From Nemopilema nomurai (lineage: Eukaryota > Cnidaria > Scyphozoa > Rhizostomeae > Rhizostomatidae): 64,000 nucleotides of DNA. How positions within the stretch are numbered: position 1 is the first letter of the stretch; each line of letters begins with the position of its first letter. The stretch covers positions 1,015,237-1,079,236 of the forward strand of contig ML133411.1 in assembly GCA_003864495.1 (NCBI GenBank). Direction: 5' to 3'. The notes beneath the pieces were generated by a model. The model was not told where the DNA came from and searched no databases. It saw nothing but the letters and a program-made list of their open reading frames with translations. Below are positions 33,242-46,100 of this stretch, piece by piece. The position numbers and the translations under genes are program-made.

Positions 33242-33360
33242 TCAGGCAACCTAGGGTGGAAATCAATTCAATTATTACTAGCTACATAACCAATGAAGGA
33301 AGCTACATATCAGTTGCATTTGAAGAAAAATGCCTGATTTTGTTACTGTGAACGTTCCCG

Positions 33361-33880
33361 TTATTTGCTTCTTTTTGCCCCTAACAATGAGGGGAACACT
33401 TTTTGCTCCACATTGATGCAATGTGTGACTTGGAGAGCAAACATACGATAACGGCGTCTGACCAAAATTAATTCATCAGGAATGTCATAGTTTGATTGTG
33501 CAGCTCTTATTTTACGCCGAATGTTTAGTTTACTTCTCTTATAATTCCTTGGGCAACTGGACTCTTTGACATCGTGGCACATATACGGGTCATCTTCTTT
33601 TCTTCCCTTTCCATTTTGTAGAGAACATTTTTCGCCAGTCCCTTGTGAGACTCGGGTATCTTCCATGCTCAATCAAAATGCTGCGATCATTGGCCATAAT
33701 AACTCCTTTAGCTATTGAATTGATAACAGATGCAGTTACTGGTGCTCCTTTGAGACGCAATGTTTCAACCAACCTTATTGTTTTCTGTATTTATTAGTCC
33801 AGCATCAATGAAGGCCGGCCACTTTTCTGATTTCTTAATGTGCGAGAAAGCTGTCCTCTTGAAGTACCTGTGCTGTCATT
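33361..33880 (-). pseudogene. Transposase DNA-binding fragment, pogo/CENP-B-like, broken
   Basis: Minus-strand pieces in different frames read SGRPSLML (about 33830), TLRLKGAPVTASVINSIAKG, VIMANDRSILIEHGRYPSLT (33750-33640), and then a basic tail ending at 33361. The sequence pattern (GRP.LL, RELR..G.PVTA.VV...A.G...A.D...L..HGG....T..WA) is the helix-turn-helix half of a multicopy transposase family with a pogo-like DDE domain. No DDE domain is present here. Stops and frame changes show decay. Confidence 0.5.
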
Positions 33881-33916
33881 GATTTTACTGGTGCGTATGA
33901 TTGGTGCGTTCGGAAA

Positions 33917-35292
33917 TTGATATTTCACACCATTTTTAACCGAATCAACCCATCTAATAAAGAATTGATCAACTGTGTGAGAATCATCGAGGAACTTTAT
34001 AAGAAAACTGAATCGACCATGAAAGGAGACTATTTCGAAACAACTTCAGGTGTACGTCAAGGAGGGCCTGAATCTCCAAACCTTTTCAACTTGTTTCTTG
34101 ACTATATTATGCGCATAAACAATGATCATGCCTCCAAATTGGGACTTGGTATATCATTCAAGTATCGGATTAAAGACCAGGTGTTTGGAAACTATGCTTA
34201 CGTCTTTTGTTTTCTATTTAGCTGCTTTTAGGGTTTTTAACGGATTGTTGAACCATTTGTTAACGCTTAACGTATTTTAAATAGTGCTTTCAACGCCTAT
34301 TATTATTATTGAGTCCCGCTGTTAGATGCTTTGTTAATTTGCCTTTTGTATTAGCATGGCATGATTCGAGTCGAGTGTATGATGTGATCAGACGTAAAAT
34401 CTTACAAAACTCGCCTTTTTCTTCGGAGTGCTTCTTGATCAATGTAAGAAAAAGAATTTCAGCAAGAGTCTGAAAAGGAGTACTAACACCAGGCAAGAGA
34501 ACATAGTGATAAAACTGCATATCGAGGAGAAATGAGCTAACCGTGGATTGGTTATGCAGACGACCTGGCAATAATGGCAGAGACAATAGAGCTCCTGCAA
34601 AAAGCGGCAAATGTCTTACAAACCTTCTACATCGATTTGGATTAACCATAAGCATTGATAAGACCAAAACCATGATTTTCAATTGGAAAGGTACAGAGTA
34701 CCCAAAAAGTATCATCACAATAAATAATGTACACATTGAAATTGTGGCACAATTTGTCTATCTGGGATCAGTAATATCGTACTCAGAACCTGGAACATCG
34801 AATAAAGAACTTGACGGAAGTATTGGAATGGCTCATGGTAAATTTGCAGAAATGAAGAAGGTCTTATGCAACTATCGTCTTAAATTGAATATCAGGATAA
34901 ATTTCTACAACACCTACATTAGAAATAGACTGTGCTACTGTTGTGAAACGTGGACTCTAACAAAAACACAATATGAACGAATGGAAAAAGTACATATGCA
35001 ATTCCTACGACGCATGGTAAGAGGAGAAATGTCGCGGAAGTCATTTCGTGACGAGATGAAGAAAGCAAAAGAAGCAATGAAAGAAGGAGTAGAAGAAGAA
35101 GAATTGATACGTATTAACTGGTCGTGGAAGCACACAAACGAAGACATTATCACCATATGTCATGCAGTAAAACTACAAATGTTTATTGAAAAACAGAATG
35201 TGAGATGGGTTGCACATGTGGTTCGAACTTCAAACGATTGCATAACAAAGCGACTCATGTTTGTGGATGAAAAATACACGAAGGTTGGATAA
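33917..35292 (+). pseudogene. Non-LTR retrotransposon reverse transcriptase fragment
   Basis: 33917-34231 carries RT blocks up to TTSGVRQGGPESPNLFNLFL (the G-V-R-Q-G/SP motif). About 34543-34640 has WIGYADDLAIMAETIELL with the catalytic YADD box at 34553-34564. From about 34620, after a frame change, come HRFGLTISIDKTKTMIFNW, QFVYLGSVIS and the thumb-like region, ending at 35292. About 300 bp between the first two pieces is non-matching sequence. The 5' endonuclease is absent. The (ATGT)n run about 160 bp downstream is the likely 3' tail. Typical 5'-truncated, decayed LINE copy; the clade is not assigned. Confidence 0.82.
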
Positions 35293-35452
35293 GACCATAA
35301 GACTGTGTACGAGCAGGTGACTAAGTCACAACAAGATCAGGGCTTGTCTGTGGAAACCTTTCTAAGAGGAAAGATTGTAGTTGGTTAACCAGTTTAAATT
35401 TAGTTTTGTAGTTGGTGCCTTTAGTACCGAATGGCCCAGTAGGTGAAGAACA

Positions 35453-35527
35453 ATGTATGTATGTATGTATGTATGTATGTATGTATGTATGTATGTATGT
35501 ATGTATGTATGTATGTATGTATGTATG
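35453..35527. repeat. (ATGT)n microsatellite
   Basis: About 18 uninterrupted ATGT units, probably grown from the simple-repeat 3' tail of the adjacent non-LTR element. Confidence 0.97.
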
Positions 35528-35530
35528 GGT

Positions 35531-36247
35531 AGGGTCCGTTCGCACTGTAGCATCAAAACCTGACAAAGTTAATCCCTATTGTTTCATCTTTAAAGGCGGC
35601 ACTGGATTGTCAGGAAACTGCATAATTGGTACAGTGCGAACGGTAAAATCTGTTCCTCAACAGAAAACCCGATTGCTACTAATCGATTTCTACGAAACGG
35701 GAAGAAGATGTTATCACTGTGCATTCTGTGCATGCGTACTCTAATATGAACATAACAAACGCCCATTTTCTGAGAATCAAACCAATAACTTTGGCATGAT
35801 GTACGAAGAAATGAGAGGGCCATTCTACGGGGCTCAACCAGTACAGTTTTTGACGCCGAGGTTTATGTATACTCGCCAACAAGAAGAAAGTTCTGAGATT
35901 TTTTACTTTGCGTCGTCGATAAATTAGCTTGATTTGTAACTTCTGGCACGATGTTACAGCGAAAAAAGACTCCTTTGTTGCTGATTTATTACGGAAACTG
36001 CATTTGAGACCAAAGCAAGAGTCAGCGCTAAAGGTATAGAACTTTCCTCATCAATTCCAGCATTTGTAGACTGCCATCCATCAAATGTCACAAATGACAG
36101 CGCAATGTTTATCCTATTCGTTACAGGTAGTTGTCAGTGCGAACGGAAATCTTACAAAGTTTGTCAGATTTGACAATGCTTCCTTAATTGACGTGAAATT
36201 ATCATTGTTGACAAACTTTTGTCAAAACACAGTGCGAACGGGCCCGT
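35531..36247. mobile_element. Small DNA element with terminal inverted repeats, non-autonomous
   Basis: The left end GGGTCCGTTCGCACTGT (35532) and the right end, reverse complement GGGCCCGTTCGCACTGT (ending near 36246), match at 16 of 17 positions. The core CAGTGCGAACGG recurs internally near 35633 and 36135, like subterminal transposase-binding repeats. The interior has no credible coding frame. It begins directly at the edge of the microsatellite. Target duplication is uncertain; TA borders both ends but with a one-base offset. Confidence 0.6.
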
Positions 36248-36249
36248 AG

Positions 36250-36699
36250 TGATAAACACCTTAATAACCTAATTTTTTCGAAAGCAAAACAGATGTGCTG
36301 CCTTGGCCTTTACTTTTTATACACAGAAGGATGTGTCTATCAGTGACCAGAAACAGTCAACCAGTGACCAGAAACAATGTAAACTGACCAAGAACAATTA
36401 ATATTTCTTTGATAAAATGTTTCTTTGAAACGAAAATATACAGTAGAAAGTGGTAAATGTTACGCAACAGCGAGCCAGGACTTCCCCTAAGAGGCATGAT
36501 CCGGGACTGTAATGTGACTCATTGTTTTTTTGTGGCAGGGCATTAGTGGCAGCGGAAGCTGTGACTCATTATTTGACGCAGGCTAGTGCAGCCCTTGATA
36601 CAAACCAAATCAAAATTGTTCATTTGATATTAGCATTGTTCCTGCTCACTGATATTATTTTATTCAATTCTTTAGAAAAGACTAGATTTCCTATTTGCA
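36250..36699. other. No gene recognised
   Basis: Contains a short direct repeat of CAGTGACCAGAAACA near 36342-36380; otherwise nothing recognised. Confidence 0.5.
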
Positions 36700-36703
36700 G
36701 AGT

Positions 36704-36850
36704 GGGCAGCAATATTCTTCTGAGTTTACATTTTGTTTGTCACAGGCACAGTGTATCCATGCTTCACAACTAGAGCACTCCACCCAGTCTACCATTCCTT
36801 TATTCGTTGTATCGTTTTCACAGAAACAAATTCCACACAAACGTACCCTC
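36704..36850 (-). pseudogene. PHD-type zinc finger at the C-terminus of MULE-like gene 2
   Basis: The minus strand, in a frame displaced from the preceding exon, reads VRLCGICFCENDTTNKGMVD, WVECSSCEAWIHCAC, then SEEYCCPLCK and a stop. Spacing (C-x2-C, C-x2-C, H-x2-C, C-x2-C) and the W before H fit a PHD finger. PHD fingers commonly read histone tails. The frame is only about 48 codons long. Confidence 0.7.
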
Positions 36851-37266
36851 TTGTTGCTTTAAGTTTTCCTTCACATTATTAGTATCCTCAATAGTTGGCT
36901 TCGTTAATGTTTTTTTCTTTTTTGTTGCCTTTTGTTTTGTGCTATAAAATTTACTCAGCTTTTCAAAATGTTTATTACGAGGGAACACCTCTGCCTGTTC
37001 TAAACTTTGGTGGTTAGAATGTAGACTTGAAACTCCATCCAGGACAGCAATAGCGTTCTTAAGATGCTCATGTGCAGCTTCTAGAGCGTCTGGAACAAAA
37101 CAAATGTCTACTCTGTTGGACAAAATATTCATTTTCCTTGAATAGACTCTTTGATAAAAGCCAAATCTGTTATTCTATCTGTCTTTTTAACTGATGTTGA
37201 AAATATTGTCGCTTTCCAGTCACATCTTCATTTTCTTCGGCCCCATAGTTTTGAACACCCTGCTTA

Positions 37267-37857
37267 TCATTTTCGAAAAAAAATTGAATGTATGGCATGT
37301 ATGTGTTTGCAAGGCACTGAATGAATTGCATAATCTGCACAGGAACAAGAGTATTGATGAACACATACTTTGCAACTGATGCATTTCATTTTGCATTCGC
37401 AATAATAGTCATTTTTTACAAGCGAATGCTTCAATTTGTTTTCATTTGCAGTAGATGGAAAAATCCATTGTGTGGCATTAGCAGCAGAAACTTTGTCCAA
37501 TGAGAGTTCTAAAGAAGTCTTATGGCGTTTGTCGATATCCTTAACTTTGCTGGTACGTTTTCCTTTCTCAAGCTTTTCCCATGCCTCATAAGCTTTGTCT
37601 CTGGCAATCTTCAAGAGGACACTAACTAGGTGATCAACCCTCTTGCTTAATTTTCTATGGAAATAAATTGTTTTCAAAACTCTATGACATATTGGTATTG
37701 GCTTCCGTTGATGTCCGATAGCAGTAAGCCCATTCGTGCATTCTTTGCAAAAACTCCTTTTTGAAATATTCATAAAATAAAGGTAACTGTCTTCAAGAAA
37801 ACTGCACATTTCTTGTAACATAGTTTTAAACTCCTTTTCGTTTGTTTCTGTTTGCAA
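37267..37857 (-). pseudogene. MULE-like gene 2, SWIM zinc finger region
   Basis: In phase with the catalytic core upstream. Contains ECTNGLTAIGHQRKPIPICH, a helical linker, and the SWIM finger CSCADYAIHSVPCKHIHAIH (C-x-C-x8-C-x-H) with further cysteine pairs before it (CECKMKCISCKVCVH). SWIM fingers bind DNA or protein and are diagnostic for MULE transposases. Confidence 0.78.
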
Positions 37858-37884
37858 AACCTTTACGTATTTGTAGACTGTTAT

Positions 37885-38470
37885 TTAATCTTCAGGATTT
37901 TTTATTTTCTGCAAATAATTTGTACGGAGATTGTTATCCACATGCCAACAACAAATGAGTTGCCTATTTGGCACTGGGAAATTTCTGCACCAAGCGTTAT
38001 AAAAAGATTCGGCATCATCACTCATAAAGTCTTTGACCTGTATATTTCCAACCCCCTTTTTTAGGAAAGCAAAAATTGGATTGAGTGAACAAACATCCTC
38101 CTTATTTGCTATAAGCCATGCAGCCGGCACTCCCTCTCCAAAATCATCTTTCACCAGAACTGTCACTAACAAAAAATCATACCCTGTGGTACTGTAGGTG
38201 GAGTCAATACAAACCAGCTTTGAAGCATATTTGAACATAGTTTCTTTCTGAAACTCTGTCTGTATACCTAGCAAGAAGTCGTTGGTTGGTAGGCCATATT
38301 TCTCTTCGCCTTGTGGTTTGTAGCATAAAATGCAGTTGTAGATGTCATCCTGCAGTTCTGTAACCCAGCAGTGAACGCTTGTAGAGTCAGAAGAATGTTT
38401 CTGGGCAAGATTGATGTTGAATTGATGCATGACATTATATATGTCTTGTTTCCGTGCCAGATGATCGCGA
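37885..38470 (-). pseudogene. MULE-like gene 2, catalytic core
   Basis: The frame is open from about 38480 (RDNLGGNLNRDHLARKQDIY) to the TAA at 37885. ASKLVCIDSTYSTTGYDF holds the first catalytic Asp; FMSDDAESFYNAWC resembles the second-Asp block; QLICCWHVDNNLR is the C-x2-H-type block of MULE transposases. The TAA after KIKNPED is a single nonsense codon because the next frame (37857-37267) is in phase and continues the family sequence. Confidence 0.78.
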
Positions 38471-39349
38471 TTTAAGTTCCCACCAAGGTTATCACGAAAT
38501 GACTTCTACTGGGATCTTCATGGCTAATTTTCCCGCTATTTCTTTCCGTAGTGCTTCAGACATACATAAATGTCCCAAATTGTAATCATGTCCCGTGTGA
38601 TCCATTGAATAATGCACTTCAACTTTCTGTGTGGCATTGTCTTCCATTACCTTTATGAATGCACCACATTTTATGTTTGTTTTTGATAAGCCCTGCACTT
38701 TCGACGCTTTTCCGGCCGAGATCGTTTTTTCGTTGCCTGTTCGGTTGCAGTAATACCACCATATTGTATAATGCTTTCCTTTTCTCTTAGTTATATGCTG
38801 GACGTACCAGGAATTCGTTTCCTTCCCGACTGACTTTTTCCATTCTAAAAATGCATCGACTGTTTCAAACATCCTGTTATTAACATCTGATTTTTTTTCA
38901 TGCTGTTCTCTCAAATGGGTTGCCAGCCCCGACAAACTATCACAACTACAATAAAATAAATAGATTAATGGTTTAACATATGTATTTTATACATTTAATA
39001 TATTGATAAACATTTTTAATATATCCCTATTTGATCTATCTAGAAAACTTGTAAATTGAAAGTGACAGGAGAGAACATTTACTAAATTTGCAAATTGACA
39101 GGAATACATTTAATGCCGCTTTCATAACTTCTTTACTTACATTTTTGTGACCTCGTTAAAATGATTTAAAGCTAATTATAAGTATTTGTTTATTATACAT
39201 TAGGGAAACCGTGATTATTTATGATTAGGTTCGATGTTGATAATTTTAATTCAGTAATTATGAACAAAAATATTTTCTGCATTTCTATCAATTGCTGATA
39301 CTTCCGTTAGATTTTTATTTATGTCAGTGCAATACCATTGTTTATGTCA

Positions 39350-40150
39350 GTGCAATACCATAGAGGACAAGCCTAAAATCTCGGCATATGTGGCATTCAA
39401 CAGACTCTTGCTTTTGTGGTTGATAACAATCCGAATGCTTTCTTTTTGTTTTTGTTTATAGAAACAATTTCTTGAGCTCAGTACTGCATCACAGATAGGA
39501 CACTTTTAAATTTTTGCTTGAGCATTCTGTAGAAAAATAATACATTAAGTTTCCCTCAGGGATTAAAAAAGAAGTATGCAAAACTGATGGTTGATAGCGA
39601 CAGGAGTCCCAATATATTCTAACAAAGATTGAAGAAGGTTAATGGAAATTAACTTTTCATAGAATATTTTTTATCGTGCTCTCATAACAATGCCTTTGTG
39701 AAATGAGGAAGATTCGAGCCTATGACGCAGAACAGAGCAATATGATAATGTCTATAAGCAGTTTGTAGTTTTTGCTTTCATTCATGAATACATTGATATT
39801 CACTAATTTTGTATGAAACTGTAAAATTGAATTTTTGAGTGCAAAATATCATCCATATCATGATTTCATTTTACTCCATTTAAATTGCAATCATCTTGTT
39901 CTACCAAATCGCTGTTACATTCATCTAAGGTATATAAATTTTGCAAATTGTCAACAGCGACACATGTGCTAGGCTCTTGATCGCTGATAAAAACTTTTGC
40001 CTGTGTTGAACCGTCTATTTTCTCAGATTTACGTTTATTTCTGCATAATTTCTTCAGATTATTACGAAGTTTCAGAGTGACTGTTTTTCATTTATATACT
40101 CTTCAACTGGGAAATTTTCTTTCGCCGAGATAGGAACTATGGTCTCATTT
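39350..40150 (-). other. Possible upstream exons of MULE-like gene 2
   Basis: Two minus-strand stretches look coding. About 40150-39867 has TDINETIVPISAKENF, then after a frame change KLRNNLKKLCRNKRKSEKID and an acidic tail. 39525-39350 begins after TTTCTACAG and has KCPICDAVLSSRNCFYK with a C-x2-C pair. They lie upstream in the same orientation as the gene at 36.7-38.9 kb. The C-x2-C is not the missing half of its C2H2 finger in any obvious way, so the link is tentative. A two-copy direct repeat (TTATGTCAGTGCAATACCAT, period 24) lies at 39318-39361. Confidence 0.25.
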
Positions 40151-40171
40151 ATGTCAGTTATCAGGCATAAT

Positions 40172-43100
40172 TGTCCTATGATAGGTCCCATCGGTGTTGT
40201 GCAAACATTCGAGTCACTCCATATTGCTACCAATATTTTACAATGACTTTGAAAGTGCTCAAGAATACGACCCTAACGCTAGCAAAATAACTCAAAATAT
40301 CAATCGAGTAGATTGCTGCCAAGCAAGACTTGGACTGTAAGGAAAATAGGTCAGATGATCAATCACAGTATCGAACATTTTGCTGAAATGGCCAAAAAAT
40401 GAAGTCCATAGAAGGCATTCAAATTGCTCTAAAAAATTGAATCTCAACTTGTATTGAAAACCCAAGTACTCTAACATTTTCGTGGATTTAGTTTTTGTGA
40501 CAAGCAGGATTGAGTTTACGTAGAAGGAATGTTAAGGTGACCAAACGTACGGCAGATGCGAGTGGAATTATACAAATGTCAGGTCGATATCAGCAGGAAT
40601 ACATGTAGCTTAAATAGGTGTTTCTCCGGTTAGAAGTTTAAGGAACAGAAAAAACTGATCAAATGAAAATGAATGCTGGACAAAACAAGGTGCAAATCTT
40701 CATGGGCTTTGCAAAGTCGAGAATAAATATTAACGTAAATGTGGTGGCCTGGCTGCAAGATGCATTATTACAGAAAACAGGTATCAATAGGAAATATTTA
40801 GTAATTGAAAATTCTAAGTAATACATAGATAGATGAAGAGCTTCTTAATGATAGGTCCCATCGGTGTCGTGGAAACCTTTAAGTCACTCCATATTGCTAT
40901 ACCAATTGCTACAAATATTTTACAATGACTTTAAAAGAGCTCAAGAACACCACCCTAACGCTAGCAACATAACTCGAAATATCAATCGAGTAGATTGCTG
41001 CCAAGCAAGAGTTGGACTGTAAGGAAAATAGGTCAGATGATCAATCACAGCATCGAACGTATTGCTGAAATAGCCAAAAGTAGGAGTCCTTTAAAGGCAT
41101 TCCATGCCCTTTAAAGAATTAAATCTCAACTTACATTAAAAACCCAAGTACTCTAGCATTTTCGGACAAGCAGGATTAAGTTTACGTGGAGGGAATATTA
41201 AGGTGACCAAAGGTAAGGCAGCTGAAAGTAGAATAATACAAATGCCATGTTGATATCAGCAGGAATACATATACATTATATAGGTGTTTCTCCGCTTAGA
41301 AGTTCCATGTACAGAAAAAACTGATCAAACGAAAAAGCATGCTGGGCAGAAGAAGGTGCAAATCTTCATGAGCTTTGCAAAGTCGAGAATAAATATTAAC
41401 GTAAATGCGGTAGCCTGGCTGCAAGATGCATTATTACAGAAAACAGGTATCAATATGAAATATTTAGGAATTGAAAATTCTAAGTAATACATAGATGGAT
41501 GAAGAGCTTCTTAATGATAGGTCTCATCAGTGTTGTGGAAACCTTCGAGTCACTCTATATTGCTACAAATGTTTTACAATTACTTTAACAGTGCACAGGA
41601 GTACCACCCTAACGCTAGCAACATAACTCGAAATATCAGTTGAGTAGATTGCTGTCAAGCAAGAGTTGGGCTGTAAGGAAAATAGGTCAGATGATCAATC
41701 ACAGTATCGAACGTATTGCTGAAATAGCCAAAAGTAGGAGTCCTTTAAAGGCATTCCATGCCCTTTAAAGAATTAAATCTCAATTTACATTAAAAACCCA
41801 AGTACTCTAGCATTTTCGGACAAGCAGGATTAAGTTTACGTGGAGGGAATATTAAGGCGACCAAAGGTAAGGCAGCTGAAAGTAGAATAATACAAATGCC
41901 ATGTTGATATCAGCAGGAATACATATACATTATATAGGTGTTTCTCCGCTTAGAACTTCCATGTACAGAAAAAACTGATCAAACGAAAAAGCATGCTGGG
42001 CAGAAGAAGGTGCAAATCTTCATGGGCTTTGCAAAGTCGAGAATAAATATTAACGTAAATGCGGTAGCCTGGCTGCAAGATGCATTATTACAGAAAACAG
42101 GTATCAATATGAAATATTTAGGAATTGAAAATTCTAAGTAATACATAGATGGATGAAGAGCTTCTTAATGATAGGTCTCATCAGTGTTGTGGAAACCTTC
42201 GAGTCACTCTATATTGCTACAAATGTTTTACAATTACTTCAACAGTGCACAGGAGTACCACCCTAACGCTAGCAACATAACTCGAAATATCAGTTGAGTA
42301 GATTGCTGTCAAGCAAGAGTTGGACTGTAAGGAAAATAGGTCAGATGATCAATCACAGTATCGAACGTATTGCTGAAATAGCCAAAAGTAGGAGTCCTTT
42401 AAAGGCATTCCATGCCCTTTAAAGAATTAAATCTCAATTTACATTAAAAACCCAAGTACTCTAGCATTTTCGGACAAGCAGGATTAAGTTTACGTGGAGG
42501 GAATATTAAGGCGACCAAAGGTAAGGCAGCTGAAAGTAGAATAATACAAATGCCATGTTGATATCAGCAGGAATACATATACATTATATAGGTGTTTCTC
42601 CGCTTAGAAGTTCCATGTACAGAAAAAACTGATCAAACGAAAAAGCATGCTGGGCAGAAGAAGGTGCAAATCTTCATGGGCTTTGCAAAGTCGAGAATGA
42701 ATATTAACGTTAATGCGGTGGCCTGGATGCAAGATGCATTATTACAGAAAACAGGTATCAATATGAAATATTTAGGAATTGAAAATTCTAAGTAATACAT
42801 AGATGGATGAAGAGCTTCTTAATGATAGGTCTCATCAGTGTTGTGGAAACCTTCGAGTCACTCTATATTGCTACAAATGTTTTACAATTACTTTAACAGT
42901 GCACAGGAGTACCACCCTAACGCTAGCAACATAACTGGAAATATCAGTTGAGTAGATTGCTGCCAAGCAAGAGTTGGACTGTAAGGAAAATAGGTCAGAT
43001 GATCAATCACAGTATCGAACGTATTGCTGAAATAGCCAAAAGTAGGAGTCCTTTAAAGGCATTCCATGCCCTTTAAAGAATTAAATCTCAATTTACATTA

Positions 43101-46100
43101 AAAACCCAAGTACTCTAGCATTTTCGGACAAGCAGGATTAAGTTTACGTGGAGGGAATATTAAGGCGACCAAAGGTAAGGCAGCTGAAAGTAGAATAATA
43201 CAAATGCCATGTTGATATCAGCAGGAATACATATAAATTATATAGGTGTTCTCCGCTTAGAAGTTCCATGTACAGAAAAAACTGATCAAACGAAAAAGCA
43301 TGCTGGGCAGAAGAAGGTGCAAATCTTCATGGGCTTTGCAAAGTCGAGAATAAATATTAACGTAAATGCGGTAGCCTGGCTGCAAGATGCATTATTACAG
43401 AAAACAGGTATCAATATGAAATATTTAGGAATTGAAAATTCTAAGTAATACATAGATGGATGAAGAGCTTCTTAATGATAGGTCTCATCAGTGTTGTGGA
43501 AACCTTCGAGTCACTCTATATTGCTACAAATGTTTTACAATTACTTTAACAGTGCACAGGAGTACCACCCTAACGCTAGCAACATAACTCGAAATATCAG
43601 TTGAGTAGATTGCTGCCAAGCAAGAGTTGGACTGTAAGGAAAATAGGTCAGATGATCAATCACAGTATCGTACGTATTGCTGAAATAGCCAAAAGTAGGA
43701 GTCCTTTAAAGGCATTCCATGCCCTTTAAAGAATTAAATCTCAACTTACATTAAAAACCCAAGTACTCTAGCATTTTCGGACAAGCAGGATTAAGTTTAC
43801 GTGGAGGGAATATTAAGGCGACCAAAGGTAAGGCAGCTGAAAGTAGAATAATACAAATGCCATGTTGATATCAGCAGGAATACATATAAATTATATAGGT
43901 GTTTCTCCGCTTAGAAGTTCCATGTACAGAAAAAACTGATCAAACGAAAAAGCATGCTGGGCAGAAGAAGGTGCAAATCTTCATGGGCTTTGCAAAGTCG
44001 AGAATAAATATTAACGTAAATGCGGTAGCCTGGCTGCAAGATGCATTATTACAGAAAACAGGTATCAATATGAAATATTTAGGAATTGAAAATTCTAAGT
44101 AATACATAGATGGATGAAGAGCTTCTTAATGATAGGTCTCATCAGTGTTGTGGAAACCTTCGAGTCACTCTATATTGCTACAAATGTTTTACAATTACTT
44201 TAACAGTGCACAGGAGTACCACCCTAACGCTAGCAACATAACTCGAAATATCAGTTGAGTAGATTGCTGCCAAGCAAGAGTTGGACTGTAAGGAAAATAG
44301 GTCAGATGATCAATCACAGTATCGTACGTATTGCTGAAATAGCCAAAAGTAGGAGTCCTTTAAAGGCATTCCATGCCCTTTAAAGAATTAAATCTCAACT
44401 TACATTAAAAACCCAAGTACTCTAGCATTTTCGGACAAGCAGGATTAAGTTTACGTGGAGGGAATATTAAGGCGACCAAAGGTAAGGCAGCTGAAAGTAG
44501 AATAATACAAATGCCATGTTGATATCAGCAGGAATACATATAAATTATATAGGTGTTTCTCCGCTTAGAAGTTCCATGTACAGAAAAAACTGATCAAACG
44601 AAAAAGCATGCTGGGCAGAAGAAGGTGCAAATCTTCATGGGCTTTGCAAAGTCGAGAATAAATATTAACGTAAATGCGGTAGCCTGGCTGCAAGATGCAT
44701 TATTACAGAAAACAGGTATCAATATGAAATATTTAGGAATTGAAAATTCTAAGTAATACATAGATGGATGAAGAGCTTCTTAATGATAGGTCTCATCAGT
44801 GTTGTGAAACCTTCGAGTCACTCTATATTGCTACAAATGTTTTACAATTACTTTAACAGTGCACAGGAGTACCACCCTAACGCTAGCAACATAACTCGAA
44901 ATATCAGTTGAGTAGATTGCTGCCAAGCAAGAGTTGGACTGTAAGGAAAATAGGTCAGATGATCAATCACAGTATCGTACGTATTGCTGAAATAGCCAAA
45001 AGTAGGAGTCCTTTAAAGGCATTCCATGCCCTTTAAAGAATTAAATCTCAACTTACATTAAAAACCCAAGTACTCTAGCATTTTCGGACAAGCAGGATTA
45101 AGTTTACGTGGAGGGAATATTAAGGCGACCAAAGGTAAGGCAGCTGAAAGTAGAATAATACAAATGCCATGTTGATATCAGCAGGAATACATATACATTA
45201 TATAGGTGTTTCTCCGCTTAGAACTTCCATGTACAGAAAAAACTGATCAAACGAAAAAGCATGCTGGGCAGAAGAAGGTGCAAATCTTCATGGCTTTGCA
45301 AAGTCGAGAATAAATATTAACGTAAATGCGGTAGCCTGGCTGCAAGATGCATTATTACAGAAAACAGGTATCAATATGAAATATTTAGGAATTGAAAATT
45401 CTAAGTAATACATAGATGGATGAAGAGCTTCTTAATGATAGGTCTCATCAGTGTTGTGGAAACCTTCGAGTCACTCTATATTGCTACAAATGTTTTACAA
45501 TTACTTTAACAGTGCACAGGAGTACCACCCTAACGCTAGCAACATAACTCGAAATATCAGTTGAGTAGATTGCTGCCAAGCAAGAGTTGGACTGTAAGGA
45601 AAATAGGTCAGATGATCAATCACAGTATCGAACGTATTGCTGAAATAGCCAAAAGTAGGAGTCCTTTAAAGGCATTCCATGCCCTTTAAAGAATTAAATC
45701 TCAATTTACATTAAAAACCCAAGTACTCTAGCATTTTCGGACAACCAGGATTAAGTTTGCGTGGAGGGAATATTAAGGCGACCAAAGGTAAGGCAGCTGA
45801 AAGTAGAATAATACAAATGCCATGTTGATATCAGCAGGAATACATATACATTATATAGGTGTTTCTCCGCTTAGAAGTTCCATGTACAGAAAAAACTGAT
45901 CAAACGAAAAAGCATGCTGGGCAGAAGAAGGTGCAAATCTTCATGGGCTTTGCAAAGTCGAGAATAAATATTAACGTAAATGCGGTAGCCTGGCTGCAAG
46001 ATGCATTATTACAGAAAACAGGTATCAATATGAAATATTTAGGAATTGAAAATTCTAAGTAATACATAGATGGATGAAGAGCTTCTTAATGATAGGTCTC

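Larger units (their letters stand above)
36700..38945 (-). pseudogene. MULE-like transposase gene with C2H2, SWIM and PHD fingers
   Basis: Minus-strand order: after a TTGTAG acceptor (38946), the second half of a C2H2 finger (CDSLSGLATHLREQH); a charged region to 38489; a frame change near 38485; the RNase H-like core with LVCIDSTYSTTGYDFLLVTV and CWHVDNNLRTNYLQ (38430-37885); an in-frame TAA at 37885; same-frame continuation to 37267 with the SWIM finger CSCADYAIHSVPCKHIHAIH; a charged C-terminal region in another frame (about 37290-36818); and finally, after a further frame change, a PHD-type finger (36850-36704). Four lesions. The first half of the C2H2 finger should be on an upstream exon. 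Confidence 0.75.

Noticed and set aside
35321..35566. Long Thr-Tyr-Ile-His repeat frames on both strands
   Set aside because: Pure translation of the (ATGT)n microsatellite.
36522..36773. An 83-codon plus-strand frame with hydrophobic stretches
   Set aside because: Antisense to the PHD-finger exon of the MULE-like gene 2; no independent support.
41500..41540. CTGATGAG on the minus strand of each satellite unit as a hammerhead ribozyme core
   Set aside because: No matching GAAA segment with a plausible stem II follows, and diverged units lack the core.
44100..44180. CCTTCGAGTCACTC in the satellite as a tRNA-like B box
   Set aside because: No A box at the right distance and no cloverleaf fold.
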